From assembly GCF_003349955.1 (NCBI RefSeq), contig NZ_QLKQ01000065.1, positions 1 through 44,337 of the forward strand: a stretch of DNA of 44,337 nucleotides. Direction: 5' to 3'. How positions within the stretch are numbered: the first letter of the stretch is position 1; the number at the start of each line of letters is the position of its first letter. This stretch comes from Azospirillum brasilense (GTDB taxonomy: Bacteria > Pseudomonadota > Alphaproteobacteria > Azospirillales > Azospirillaceae). A model generated the notes under the pieces. It had not been told where the DNA came from. It saw only the letters and a program-made list of their open reading frames with translations, and did no database searches. The position numbers and the translations under genes are program-made. Shown here one piece after another: positions 16,642-25,651 of the stretch.

Positions 16642-17241
16642 TTACTTCCAGCGGATTCCCGCCTCGCGGCGGATCTCCTCCATGCGCTCCAGCGCCGGCT
16701 TGAAGCCGGTCAGGGAGAAGCGCACCTCCGCCTTGCCGCCCGCCGGGGCGGAGCCGACGGCGGAGACCTCCTTGGCCGGAGTCAGCCGCTCGACCAGCTT
16801 GGCGTTTGTCTCCGGATCGACCACCGCGCAGGTGTTGGTCTCCCACTCGAAGCGTTCGCACGGGTATTCGGGTCGGAACAGCGCCCGGTCCACCCAGACG
16901 CGGACGATCTTCGACAGGTCCATCGTCTGCTCGTCCAGCCGGAAGCGCATCCCCTCCAGCCAGCGCTCGCTGGAGCGCAGCCAGACGAGGCGCGACCGCC
17001 GGTCGCTGCCGGGGCGGGACAGCAACTCGCATTCGACGCGGCGCGGCTCGCTCCAGACCTGGCAGTAGAGGCGCCAGTCCTTGAAGGTCTCCGCATGCTC
17101 GCGGTAGGCCGGGGCCGGGGCCGGGGCCTGGGATTGGGTCTGGGATTGGGTCTGGGTTTGGGCGGCGGCGGGAAGGGCGGCGACCAGCAGGAATCCCGCG
17201 ATCACGCCGCCACACCACGCCGCCGTCCTGCGTCCCCGCAT
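16642..17241 (-). CDS. IalB-like secreted protein
   Basis: A 199-aa exported protein resembling the invasion-associated locus B family. A signal peptide (about 1-27) is followed by a Gln/Thr/Ser then Pro/Ala low-complexity stretch (about 28-45). The conserved domain begins with FKDWRLYCQ, matching the F-x-D-W-x-x-x-C motif of IalB proteins, and has further cysteines in VECEL, YPCERF and TNTCAV that could pair as disulfides. IalB proteins are periplasmic in alphaproteobacteria and their molecular role is not settled. It starts 5 bp after the aroC stop, so it is almost surely co-transcribed with aroC. Confidence 0.72.
   Translation of the reverse strand: MRGRRTAAWCGGVIAGFLLVAALPAAAQTQTQSQTQSQAPAPAPAYREHAETFKDWRLYCQVWSEPRRVECELLSRPGSDRRSRLVWLRSSERWLEGMRFRLDEQTMDLSKIVRVWVDRALFRPEYPCERFEWETNTCAVVDPETNAKLVERLTPAKEVSAVGSAPAGGKAEVRFSLTGFKPALERMEEIRREAGIRWK
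17109..17163 (-). repeat. Short in-frame microrepeats in the IalB-like gene
   Basis: Repeated GGGGCC hexamers followed by 12-bp units of the TGGGATTGGGTC type (+ strand) encode the alternating Pro/Ala and Gln/Thr/Ser residues after the signal peptide. All units are multiples of three, so copy changes would alter linker length, not frame. Confidence 0.6.
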
Positions 17242-17246
17242 CGGGC

Positions 17247-18323
17247 TCAGCCCCGCGCGTAGGCGCGGTGGCGCAGCAGATGGTCGGCCAGAACGCAGGC
17301 CATCATTGCCTCGCCGACCGGGACGGCGCGGATGCCGACGCAGGGGTCGTGGCGGCCCTTGGTCAGGATGTCGGTGTCCTTGCCCTGCAGATCGACCGTC
17401 TGGCGCGGGGTGAGGATGGAACTGGTCGGCTTCACGGCGAAGCGCACCACAACGTCCTGCCCGGTCGAAATGCCGCCCAGGATGCCGCCGGCGAGGTTGG
17501 ACCGAAACTCCGGCTCGCCGTCGGGGCCGGCGCGCATCTCGTCGGCGTTCTGCTCGCCGGTCAGGGTGGCGGCCTCGAAGCCGTTGCCGATCTCCACACC
17601 CTTGACGGCGTTGATGGTCATCATGGCGCGGGCGAGATCGCCGTCCAGCTTGTCGTAGAGCGGGTCGCCGAGCCCGGCGGGCAGGCCGGAGGCCACCACC
17701 TCAACCACCGCACCGATGGACGAGCCGCTCTTGCGGATGCCGTCCAGATAGTCGGCCCATTCGGCGGCGGCCTGCGGGTCGGGGCAGAAGAAGGGGTTGT
17801 TGTCGACCTCCGCCCAATCCCAGCGGCTGCGGTCCACTTTGTGCGGCCCCATCTGCACCAGCGCGCCGCGCACGGTCACGCCGTCGCCCAGCACCTTGCG
17901 CGCCACGGCACCCGCCGCCACGCGGCAGGCCGTCTCGCGCGCCGACGAGCGCCCGCCGCCGCGGTAGTCGCGGATGCCATACTTCTTCCAATAGGTGTAG
18001 TCGGCGTGGCCGGGCCGGAATTTGGACGCGATCTCGCTGTAGTCCTTGGACCGTTGGTCGGTGTTCTCGATCATCAGCGAGAGCGGCGTGCCGGTGGTTT
18101 GCCCTTCGAAGACACCCGACAAAATCCTGACCTGATCCGGTTCCTGGCGCTGGGTGGTGTAGCGCGACTGGCCGGGGCGGCGCTTGTCAAGCCAGGGCTG
18201 GATGTCCGCCTCGGTCAGGGAGAGCAGCGACGGGCAGCCGTCCACCACCACGCCGATCGCCGGCCCATGGCTCTCGCCCCAGGTGGTGAAGCGGAAAAGC
18301 GTTCCGAAGCTGTTGCCGGCCAT
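17247..18323 (-). CDS. aroC: Chorismate synthase
   Basis: A 358-aa enzyme making chorismate from 5-enolpyruvylshikimate-3-phosphate with reduced FMN, the last step of the shikimate pathway. Family signatures are present: GESHGPAIG near residue 16, KRRPGQSRYTTQR, FRPGHADYTY, GGGRSSARETA and the C-terminal RHDPC. Full length for the family. The ATG at 18323 (MAGNSFGTLFR) matches the usual N-terminus; the frame is open upstream but that stretch lies in the intergenic gap and is Arg/Lys-rich. It is followed after 5 bp by the IalB-like gene and preceded by an unknown gene 95 bp away; fabI lies further upstream on the same strand. Confidence 0.96.
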   Translation of the reverse strand: MAGNSFGTLFRFTTWGESHGPAIGVVVDGCPSLLSLTEADIQPWLDKRRPGQSRYTTQRQEPDQVRILSGVFEGQTTGTPLSLMIENTDQRSKDYSEIASKFRPGHADYTYWKKYGIRDYRGGGRSSARETACRVAAGAVARKVLGDGVTVRGALVQMGPHKVDRSRWDWAEVDNNPFFCPDPQAAAEWADYLDGIRKSGSSIGAVVEVVASGLPAGLGDPLYDKLDGDLARAMMTINAVKGVEIGNGFEAATLTGEQNADEMRAGPDGEPEFRSNLAGGILGGISTGQDVVVRFAVKPTSSILTPRQTVDLQGKDTDILTKGRHDPCVGIRAVPVGEAMMACVLADHLLRHRAYARG

Positions 18324-18418
18324 GGCGAGGACCCCCGATGCGACGCGATGTTGCCGTACATTGTACGGTGGAGCGCGTTTCTTGCGGCGTTTCGGCCGGC
18401 GCGTCAAGCGCGAGGGGC

Positions 18419-19582
18419 TTAAAAAGCGCCCTTCTGCTCGCGCCGGCGGTCGAGTGCCACCTCGAACTGGCGCAGCAGCTTGTGCGTGGCTTCGAAGTAG
18501 AGCTTGCGCTGCGGGTTGTTCTTCATGCAGCGGGCGTCCAGATGGGACACGCTGGTCAAGGCGGAGACGCAGTAGCCCAGCAGCCAGTAATGGGATCGGA
18601 TCTTGCGCAGATAGTCGCGGAAGGGTTCCGGCTGGCCGGCCATGAAAGCGGAGAAGCTCGCCTCGTAATCGGCGAGAATCTGCCGGATGTCCATCAGCGT
18701 GGTTTCCAGCAGCTTGCCCACCTTCTCGATGTGCATCAGAAGCTGGGTCTCATAGGGCTTGTGCATGCGGATATCGACCGGGATGCACTCCCGCGACTTC
18801 AGCCAGTTCAGGATGATCCGCGCCCGCGGCGCGATGCGGCGAAGCTGGTACTCGTAGAAGGTCGTGCCCTTCCAGGCGCTGAAGATCTGGTCCGCTTCGC
18901 TGCGGTCGATGCCGAAGGCCGAGACGAACAGGCCGGCCTCCTCAAGCTCGGGATTCCAGATCGCCTCCAGGAAGCGTTCGATGCTCTGGGCACCGCTGCC
19001 GCCGCCGTCGATGGCCTTGCGGACGATGGGTTCGATGCGCGCCCGGATGAGGCGGCGGAGCTGCTGGTCCTCGGTGTCGCTGATCGCCCAGTGCCGCTTG
19101 TCCACCGCGACCTTTTCGCCTTCGAAGCACGCCTTCAGCAGGAAGGCGTCGAGCGACGGCACGCTGTCGATCAGGGTGAGGGTGCGCAGGTCCGCGGCCG
19201 CGGCCTCGCTGTTGGCCTCGCCGATGCCGAACTGTTCGGCCAGTAGGAGGTTGCTGTTGCGGGCGCGCAGATAGATGGCGAGGCCGCCCGCTTCGGTGTG
19301 TTCGACGCTGTGCGGAATGTAGATGCCGGTTTCGACCGGGCGCGATGCGGCGTCGCCGTCCTCATCCTCGTCGGCGATGGGGTTGGCGTAGTCGTCGGCG
19401 TCTTCATCGAAATTCGGATACTTGAAGAGAATGGCCTTGTTCAACCCACGGGCACGAAACAGGCGGTTTTCTTCGGGGATCTCGCGGGTGATGGTGATCA
19501 AGTTCATCGAGACGCTGGAGCCGCCGTAGAGAATTTGCTCCAGAATCGGGGACACCGAATCCGATTGACGCCGTGCACGCAT
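18419..19582 (-). CDS. Hypothetical cytoplasmic protein (387 aa)
   Basis: The family is not recognised. The start at 19582 (MRARRQSDS) has GGAAGG upstream; the ATG at 19507 (MNLITITRE) is an alternative. The N-terminal part looks beta-rich. An acidic insert (about residues 58-76, with FDEDADDY and DEDEDGD) probably is a flexible loop. The C-terminal two thirds are helical with many charged residues. There is no signal peptide, membrane segment, nucleotide-binding loop or metal motif. It is in line with fabI upstream and aroC downstream but separated from both by more than 90 bp. Confidence 0.75.
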   Translation of the reverse strand: MRARRQSDSVSPILEQILYGGSSVSMNLITITREIPEENRLFRARGLNKAILFKYPNFDEDADDYANPIADEDEDGDAASRPVETGIYIPHSVEHTEAGGLAIYLRARNSNLLLAEQFGIGEANSEAAAADLRTLTLIDSVPSLDAFLLKACFEGEKVAVDKRHWAISDTEDQQLRRLIRARIEPIVRKAIDGGGSGAQSIERFLEAIWNPELEEAGLFVSAFGIDRSEADQIFSAWKGTTFYEYQLRRIAPRARIILNWLKSRECIPVDIRMHKPYETQLLMHIEKVGKLLETTLMDIRQILADYEASFSAFMAGQPEPFRDYLRKIRSHYWLLGYCVSALTSVSHLDARCMKNNPQRKLYFEATHKLLRQFEVALDRRREQKGAF

Positions 19583-19700
19583 CCGACCGTCACCTTCCGC
19601 AACCTTCCGTATGTGTGAAGAATAGCGGTATGCTGCGGCGCGCAAAAGTAAGTAATACGACGTTCGGTAAAAAATGTCTCAAATGGGGTAAGGACGTTTC

Positions 19701-19737
19701 CGGCGGGCGTTCCGGAACGAACCGGACACGCCCGCCG
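19701..19737 (-). terminator. Possible terminator after fabI
   Basis: CGGCGGGCG (19701-19709) and CGCCCGCCG (19729-19737) form the outer stem and TCCGG/CCGGA extends it inside. On the minus strand it is followed by GAAACG rather than a clear T run, so function is uncertain. Confidence 0.45.
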
Positions 19738-19753
19738 TCGCCGGAAGCCTGGA

Positions 19754-20602
19754 TCAGGCGGGCTTGCCCGCGCCGCCCAGCGACCCCAGGAGCTGCGACA
19801 CCTCGGCCGCCGCGTCCACCGCGACCATGCCGACGGTGTGGTAGCCGGAGTCGACGTGCATGACTTCGCCGGTCACGCCGGTGCCGAGATCGCTCAGCAG
19901 GAACAGGCCGGCGCCGCCGACCTCGCCGATGGTGACGTTGCGCTTCAGCGGGGCGTTCAGCTCGTTCCACTTCAGGATGTAGCGGAAGTCACCGATGCCG
20001 CTGGCGGCCAGCGTCTTGATCGGACCGGCGGAGATGGCATTGACGCGGATGTCCCGACCGCCCAAATCGACCGCCAGGTAACGCACGCTCGCCTCCAGCG
20101 CGGCCTTGGCGACCCCCATCACGTTGTAGTGGGGCATCACGCGCTCGGCGCCGTAGTAGGAGAGGGTGAGGAGGCTGCCGCCGTCCTTCATCAGCGGAAC
20201 GGCGCGCTGCGCCACCGCGGTGAAGGAGTAGCAGGAGATGTCCATCGTGCGCAGGAAGTTGGCCCGCGTCGTGTCGAGATAGAGGCCGTCCAGCTCGTTC
20301 TTGTCGGAAAAAGCGATCGCATGAACCAGGAAGTCCAGCTTGCCCCATTCCTTCTCGATGGCGGCGAAGGTCGCGTCGACGCTGGCCTCGTCGGTGACGT
20401 CGCAGGGCAGCAGCAGCGGGGCGTTGACCTGCTCGGCCAGCGGCTTCACACGCTTCAGCAGCGCGTCACCCTGATAGGTGAAGGCCAGTTCGGCGCCATG
20501 CTGCGCCAGCGTGGAGGCAATTCCCCAGGCGATCGACCGATCGTTCGCCACGCCCATGATCAGGCCGCGCTTGCCGTCCATGAGCGGCTTCGGGTTGGAC
20601 AT
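19754..20602 (-). CDS. fabI: Enoyl-[acyl-carrier-protein] reductase (NADH), FabI type
   Basis: A 282-aa short-chain dehydrogenase-fold enzyme that reduces the trans-2-enoyl-ACP double bond in the last step of each fatty-acid elongation cycle. The start MSNPKPLMDG at 20602 has GAGGT upstream. FabI features: the modified nucleotide-binding motif GVANDRSIAWGIA (about 17-29), active-site Tyr149, Tyr159 and Lys166 in the Y-x6-Y-x6-K arrangement typical of FabI, and SAGPIKTLAA, the substrate-binding loop. It is divergent from the YihY-family gene (91 bp between starts). Confidence 0.95.
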   Translation of the reverse strand: MSNPKPLMDGKRGLIMGVANDRSIAWGIASTLAQHGAELAFTYQGDALLKRVKPLAEQVNAPLLLPCDVTDEASVDATFAAIEKEWGKLDFLVHAIAFSDKNELDGLYLDTTRANFLRTMDISCYSFTAVAQRAVPLMKDGGSLLTLSYYGAERVMPHYNVMGVAKAALEASVRYLAVDLGGRDIRVNAISAGPIKTLAASGIGDFRYILKWNELNAPLKRNVTIGEVGGAGLFLLSDLGTGVTGEVMHVDSGYHTVGMVAVDAAAEVSQLLGSLGGAGKPA

Positions 20603-20693
20603 CCGTACCTCGTGCATCCAGAGTATGCTTTGAAAAGTGGGCCGCATCCTACACGAAAGACCGGCCCGGTCAAACCAAGGCGGGAGGCGTCCT

Positions 20694-22082
20694 GTGGCTG
20701 AAACCGAAGGCACTTCGAAAGGGGCGTGGAACCCCTTTGTGCGCGTTCGGGAAATCGGCGGCTTCATCGCCTATTCCTCCATGCGCTTCTACAACGACAA
20801 TTGTTTCCAGACCGCGGCCTCGCTGACCTACACCTCGCTGTTGGCGCTGGTGCCGCTGATGACCATCGGCTTCGCGATCTTTTCCGCCTTTCCCGCCTTC
20901 AACGCGCTGCAGTCGCGCATCCAGACGCTGCTGTTCAAGAACCTCGTGCCGGAGAACAGCGACGCCATCCTGCAATATCTGGCGGCCTTCATGGCCAACG
21001 CCGGGCAGATGCCGGTGTTCGGCATCATCGGGCTGGCGATGTCCGCCGTCCTGCTGATCTGGACCATCGAGGGGTCCTTCGCCACCGTCTGGCGGGTGCG
21101 CGAGCCGCGCTCCTACGTCACCCGCATCCTGTCCTTCTGGGCGGTGGTGTCGCTGAGCCCGCTGTTCGCCGGCGCCAGCCTGTCGCTGTCCAGCACCCTG
21201 TGGACGGTGCTCCAGTTCGCCCATCTGGAGGGCTTTGCCGACCCGCTGGTCGGGATCGGGGCGATCCTGCCCTTCATGCTTCAGCTCGTCGGCTGCACGC
21301 TGCTCTACGTCATCATCCCGAACCGCGAGGTGGGGTGGATGGATGCCGCCTGCGGCGGAGCGGTCGCCTCGCTGCTGCTGGAGACGTCCAAGGCCGGCTT
21401 CGCCATGTACATGAAGGAGTTCCCGGCCTACCAGACGATCTACGGCGCGCTGGCGACCGTGCCGATCTTCCTCTTCTGGCTCTACATCGCCTGGTCCACG
21501 GTGCTGTTCGGCGCGGTCATCACCGCCTCGCTGCCCGAATGGCGGGCCGGCAAGATCACCCGCGGCGGGCCGGAGGGGCTGCTGCCCGCGCAGCGGCTGG
21601 GGCTGGCTCTGGCCGTCCTGCACGAGCTTCTGGAGGGCGCGCGGCTCGGCGTCGGCCTGCGGCGGCGGACGCTGGTCGGGCGCGTGCCGGTCGGCACGGT
21701 GCTGATCGACGGCATCCTGGAGCAGCTTCGCGACGCCCATTGGGTGGCCCACACCACGCACAACGCCTGGGTCGTCACCCGCGACCTCAGCGAGGCCACG
21801 CTCTACGACCTGATGAAGGCGCTGGGCATCGGGCTGCGCGGTTCCGTCCGCGGGCTGGGCGGGCTGGAGCTGCCCTGGCAGGACCGCACGGCCCAATTGC
21901 TGGAGCAGGCGGAGCGGAACCAGGAGGAGATGCTTGGCGTGCCGATCAAGGACCTGCTGTCCGACCGGCCGCTGGAGACGGGGCCGCTCGAAGCGGGGCC
22001 GCGGGAGCCGGAGTCGCAGGACACCGGAGCGGCGGGGGAGGGCTCCGGCGCGGTGCCGCTGCGGGCGAAACGCTGGCCCTGA
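20694..22082 (+). CDS. YihY/BrkB-family inner membrane protein
   Basis: A 462-aa polytopic membrane protein of the YihY/virulence factor BrkB family (once misnamed RNase BN). The GTG at 20694 is chosen because GGGAGG sits 7 nt upstream. The conserved opening NDNCFQTAASLTYTSLLALVPL (first membrane helix, about 45-70; written here in part as AASLTYTSLLALVP) is clear, and five or six further helices run to about residue 285. A cytoplasmic C-terminal extension of about 170 residues is longer than in short family members and ends in a Gly/Pro/Glu-rich tail. The function of the family is unresolved; transport or envelope integrity roles have been proposed. Confidence 0.86.
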   Translation: MAETEGTSKGAWNPFVRVREIGGFIAYSSMRFYNDNCFQTAASLTYTSLLALVPLMTIGFAIFSAFPAFNALQSRIQTLLFKNLVPENSDAILQYLAAFMANAGQMPVFGIIGLAMSAVLLIWTIEGSFATVWRVREPRSYVTRILSFWAVVSLSPLFAGASLSLSSTLWTVLQFAHLEGFADPLVGIGAILPFMLQLVGCTLLYVIIPNREVGWMDAACGGAVASLLLETSKAGFAMYMKEFPAYQTIYGALATVPIFLFWLYIAWSTVLFGAVITASLPEWRAGKITRGGPEGLLPAQRLGLALAVLHELLEGARLGVGLRRRTLVGRVPVGTVLIDGILEQLRDAHWVAHTTHNAWVVTRDLSEATLYDLMKALGIGLRGSVRGLGGLELPWQDRTAQLLEQAERNQEEMLGVPIKDLLSDRPLETGPLEAGPREPESQDTGAAGEGSGAVPLRAKRWP

Positions 22083-22114
22083 AGGCTCGCCGGGAACGCC
22101 GGCCTTGTGGGCGT

Positions 22115-23131
22115 TTAAGCCCGGTACTTGGCGATGAGGTCCGCGGCGAAGCCGTCGAGATTGTTGTCGGCGGGCAGGGTCTGGACGTAGGAGCAGCCGC
22201 GGCAGGCGTCGATCTCGTCGCGGCGGCCTTCCAGATGCTTCAGCCGGAAATCGCGCAGCCGTTCGCCGTTCCAGATGTCGCGCAGCGACTCCTCGGCGAC
22301 GTTGCCGACGATGGTGCCCATGCGCCAGTCGGCGCAGCAGACCGACACCTCGCCGTTGAAGTTGATGGCCAGCTTCAGGAAGGGTTCCGAGCACACCTTC
22401 CGGGCGGTGTCGGGGGCGGCGGCGAAGGCGCTCTCCTCGGCCAGCGCCTCGCCATGCAGGGGATGGACGAACAGGCTGTCGGCGATCGGCGTGAAGGTGT
22501 CGATGAAGCTCTGCCGCTCCTCCTCCGTCAGCTCCACGTTGATGATCTTGCAGTGGAGGTGAAAGTTGCGGCCCAGCTCGGTTTTGCGGCGGTAGAGATA
22601 GGCCACGTTGTCGACGATGGTCTGGAAGCGGTCGAAGCGCCGGGTGACCCGCTTGTACATGGCATCGCTGGCCCCGTAGACGGAGACGCGCATGGCGTCC
22701 AGCCCGGCAGCCAGCAGGGCGTCCGCCCGCTCCGGCGTCAGAAGCGAGCCGTTGCTGGTCATCTCGACATGGCGGGCCAGCCCCTGCGACTTCAGACGAT
22801 GGACCATGTGTTCGATCCGCGTGTTCACCAGCGGCTCGCCGTCCTTGTAGAGATGGACGGATTTGATCGGCGCGTCGAAGTCGGTGATGTCGTCGGCGAT
22901 CTTGGCGAACAGGTCGAACTTCATGGCGCCGCGCGGGCGGCCGACCTCCTTCAGCAGCTCCGGGTTGCCGGTGGCGCAGAAGACGCAGCGGAAATTGCAG
23001 CCGTTCGACGGGTCGATCAGCAGCGAGAAGGGGGTGGTCAGCGGCAGCACCTGCGACAGGTCGTTGCGGTCGCGGTGGCGGCCGTAGGGAATGTTCGCGG
23101 GGGCGGCCGCTTCGGTGCTCACTTCGGTCAT
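22115..23131 (-). CDS. Radical SAM/SPASM domain protein
   Basis: A 338-aa enzyme. The radical SAM core has the 4Fe-4S motif C45-x3-C49-x2-C52 (GCNFRCVFC) and the later segments KDGEPLVN and EMTSNGSLL. The C-terminal SPASM region has VCSEPF, VSVCCADW and ACRGCSYV, cysteines expected to bind auxiliary Fe-S clusters. SPASM enzymes commonly modify ribosomal peptides, activate sulfatases or act on sugars. No short precursor-peptide gene was found beside it, so the substrate is unknown. The start at 23131 follows GAAGGT. It is convergent with the YihY-family gene and divergent from the propeller gene at 23269. Confidence 0.87.
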   Translation of the reverse strand: MTEVSTEAAAPANIPYGRHRDRNDLSQVLPLTTPFSLLIDPSNGCNFRCVFCATGNPELLKEVGRPRGAMKFDLFAKIADDITDFDAPIKSVHLYKDGEPLVNTRIEHMVHRLKSQGLARHVEMTSNGSLLTPERADALLAAGLDAMRVSVYGASDAMYKRVTRRFDRFQTIVDNVAYLYRRKTELGRNFHLHCKIINVELTEEERQSFIDTFTPIADSLFVHPLHGEALAEESAFAAAPDTARKVCSEPFLKLAINFNGEVSVCCADWRMGTIVGNVAEESLRDIWNGERLRDFRLKHLEGRRDEIDACRGCSYVQTLPADNNLDGFAADLIAKYRA

Positions 23132-23268
23132 GACCTTCGCCGGGCAGGGCTGCGGAAAGCGTTTGACTAGCAAGGGATCACGCGCACCGTAAAGGAATCC
23201 TTCATTCCGGAAACCGGACAGTGGCCCGGCGCCCCCAATGCCGTGGGCGCAAGGTGGATTCCAAGGGT

Positions 23269-24405
23269 ATGCTCGACAATTTCTCCCATCGCGTCGTCTA
23301 CAGCGACCGGCGATTCTACGCCTCCTTCCCGTCCACGGCGACTCTGGCCGACGGGCGGGTGCTGGTGGCCTTCCGGCGCGCCCGCGACCACCGTTGGCTG
23401 CACGGGGAGCCGGCGGAGGGCAACGGCGACTTCGCCAGCGTCGACCATGTGGACTCGCGCTCCCACCTCGTGATCCAGCGCTTCACCCCGGATTTCGAGC
23501 CGGAGGGCGCGCCGCAGGCTCTGCCCACCGACCCGGAGGCGGGCGACCAGGACCCCAGCCTTCTGGTCCTGCGCTCGGGGCGGATCGTCCTGGGCAGCTT
23601 CGGCTGGTACCCGATGCCGGCGCGCCACGGCCTGCGGCTGCGCGAGAAGGGCGTCCACCTGCTGGGCAACGCCGAAACGTCGGGCACCTTCTTCCTGTTC
23701 TGGGGCGGCAGCACCCGGGTCAGCGACGACGGCGGGCGGCACTGGTCGGCGCACCGCTACCTGCCGGAACTGCCGGACCAGGGGCCGATCCTGCCCGGCC
23801 TGCGCCCGATGTTGGGCGGTGCGGTGCGCGGGCGGGCGGTGGAGGCGCCGGACGGCACGCTCCTGATGGCGACCTACACGGGCGGCCCCTACACCAGCTA
23901 TCTGTTCGCCTCCCGTGACCGGGGAGAAAGCTGGGCGCTGCGCAGCACCATCGCCCGTGACCCGGCGGGCCGGGCCGGTTTCTGCGAGACCGCCCTGCAC
24001 CTGACCGCGGACGGGCAACTCGTCGCCTTCCACCGCACCACCGGGCTCGGCGACCGCCTCGCCACCTCGGTCTCCCACGATCTCGGGGAGAGCTGGGCGC
24101 CGTGGATCGAGAGCGCGGTCATCGGGCATCCCTACGACGCCTGCCCGCTGCCCGACGGGCGGCTGCTCGTCGTCTACGGCTACCGTCACCAGCCCTACGG
24201 GGTGCGCGCCCGCGTCTGGGACAGCCGGCGCGAGACGCTGGAAAGCGCGCCGGAGATCGTCATCCGCGCCGACGCCCCGTCGCCCGACGTCGGCTATCCC
24301 TGGGCGACCGTGCTGGCGGACGGGCGGGTGGCGGTCTGCTACTACATCTGCGACGCGGCGGGCATCCGGCACATCCAGGCGACGCTGCTGCGCGTGAGCG
24401 GCTGA
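23269..24405 (+). CDS. Sialidase-like beta-propeller protein with Asp-box (BNR) repeats
   Basis: A 378-aa protein with the six-bladed sialidase-type fold. Three Asp-box motifs are visible: SDDGGRHW (about 160), SRDRGESW (about 221) and SHDLGESW (about 270). Repeated LADGRVLV/LPDGRLLVVY strands mark other blades. The RIP motif that supplies a catalytic Arg in true sialidases is replaced by SFPS near the N-terminus, so sialidase activity is doubtful. No signal peptide is seen, so it is probably cytoplasmic. The start at 23269 follows AAGGTGG; the frame is open a little further upstream. serC starts 73 bp downstream on the same strand. Confidence 0.8.
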   Translation: MLDNFSHRVVYSDRRFYASFPSTATLADGRVLVAFRRARDHRWLHGEPAEGNGDFASVDHVDSRSHLVIQRFTPDFEPEGAPQALPTDPEAGDQDPSLLVLRSGRIVLGSFGWYPMPARHGLRLREKGVHLLGNAETSGTFFLFWGGSTRVSDDGGRHWSAHRYLPELPDQGPILPGLRPMLGGAVRGRAVEAPDGTLLMATYTGGPYTSYLFASRDRGESWALRSTIARDPAGRAGFCETALHLTADGQLVAFHRTTGLGDRLATSVSHDLGESWAPWIESAVIGHPYDACPLPDGRLLVVYGYRHQPYGVRARVWDSRRETLESAPEIVIRADAPSPDVGYPWATVLADGRVAVCYYICDAAGIRHIQATLLRVSG

Positions 24406-24478
24406 TTGACGGGACTCCGCGCACCTCCTATCGTCCCCGGCCATACCGCAATCCCATGTTCCGGGGAGTAGAGTGTCC

Positions 24479-25639
24479 ATGAAGCCCGCCCGCCGGCCGT
24501 CGAACCCGCTGTTTTCCTCCGGCCCCTGCGCCAAGCGGCCCGGCTGGTCGCTGGACGCCCTGGATGGCGCGCTGCTCGGCCGCTCCCACCGCTCGAAGCC
24601 GGGCAAGGCAAAGCTGAAGGAGGTCATTGATCTCACCCGCGCCGTCCTGGCAATCCCCGGCGACTACCGCATCGGCATCGTCCCGGGCTCCGACACCGGG
24701 GCGGTGGAAATGGCGCTGTGGAACCTGCTGGGTGAGCGCGGCGTCGACATGATGGCCTGGGAGAGCTTCGGCAAGGAGTGGGTGACCGACGTCACCAAGC
24801 AGCTCCGCCTGTCCGATGTGCGGACCATCCAGGCCCCCTACGGCGAACTGCCGGACCTGTCGCAAGCCGATTTCCGCCGCGACGTGGTGTTCACCTGGAA
24901 CGGCACGACGTCGGGCGTGCGGGTGCCGAACGGCGACTGGATTCCGGCGGACCGCGAGGGCCTGTCGATCTGCGACGCCACCTCCGCCGCCTTCGCCATG
25001 GATATTCCCTGGAGCAAGATCGACGTCGCCACCTGGTCCTGGCAGAAGGTGCTGGGCGGCGAGGGCGCGCACGGCATGCTGGTGCTCAGCCCGCGCGCCG
25101 TGGCGCGGCTGGAGAGCTTCCAGCCCGACCGCCCGCTGCCCAAGATCTTCCGCCTGACCAGTGGCGGCAAGCTGATCGAGGGCATCTTCGTCGGCGACAC
25201 CATCAACACGCCGTCCATGCTCTGCGTGGAGGACGCCATCGACGGGCTGCGCTGGTCGCTGTCGGTCGGCGGCCTGACCCAGCTCATCCGCCGGTCGGAG
25301 CAGAACCTGCGCATCGTCTCGGAATGGGTGGCGGCCTCGGCCTGGGCCGGCTTCCTGGGGGACGATCCGGCGACGCGCTCGTGCACGTCGATCTGCCTGC
25401 GCTTCACCGACCCGGAGGTGACCGCCCTGACGCCGGAGGCCCAGGCCGACTTCGCCAAGAAGCTCGCGGCGCTTCTGGAGAAGGAGGAGGCCGCCTTCGA
25501 CGCCGGTTCCTACCGCGACGCCCCTCCGGGCCTGCGCCTGTGGGGCGGCGCCACGGTGGAGAACGAGGACATGGAGGCGGTCCTGCCCTGGCTCGACTGG
25601 GCCTTCGCCACGGTCAAGGCGGAGACCTTCGGGCGCTGA
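24479..25639 (+). CDS. serC: Phosphoserine aminotransferase
   Basis: A 386-aa PLP enzyme of the class V fold that converts 3-phosphohydroxypyruvate and glutamate to O-phosphoserine in serine synthesis; family members also serve vitamin B6 synthesis. PLP Lys190 lies in TWSWQKVLGGEGAHG, with D166 in CDATSAAF binding the ring nitrogen. The opening NPLFSSGPCAKRPGW and TGAVEMALWNLLG are typical of the longer alphaproteobacterial SerC. The ATG at 24479 is favoured over the GTG at 24473 by its spacing to GGGGAG. serA, often next to serC, is absent; a toxin-antitoxin pair follows instead. Confidence 0.93.
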   Translation: MKPARRPSNPLFSSGPCAKRPGWSLDALDGALLGRSHRSKPGKAKLKEVIDLTRAVLAIPGDYRIGIVPGSDTGAVEMALWNLLGERGVDMMAWESFGKEWVTDVTKQLRLSDVRTIQAPYGELPDLSQADFRRDVVFTWNGTTSGVRVPNGDWIPADREGLSICDATSAAFAMDIPWSKIDVATWSWQKVLGGEGAHGMLVLSPRAVARLESFQPDRPLPKIFRLTSGGKLIEGIFVGDTINTPSMLCVEDAIDGLRWSLSVGGLTQLIRRSEQNLRIVSEWVAASAWAGFLGDDPATRSCTSICLRFTDPEVTALTPEAQADFAKKLAALLEKEEAAFDAGSYRDAPPGLRLWGGATVENEDMEAVLPWLDWAFATVKAETFGR

Positions 25640-25651
25640 ACCTTGACGTTG

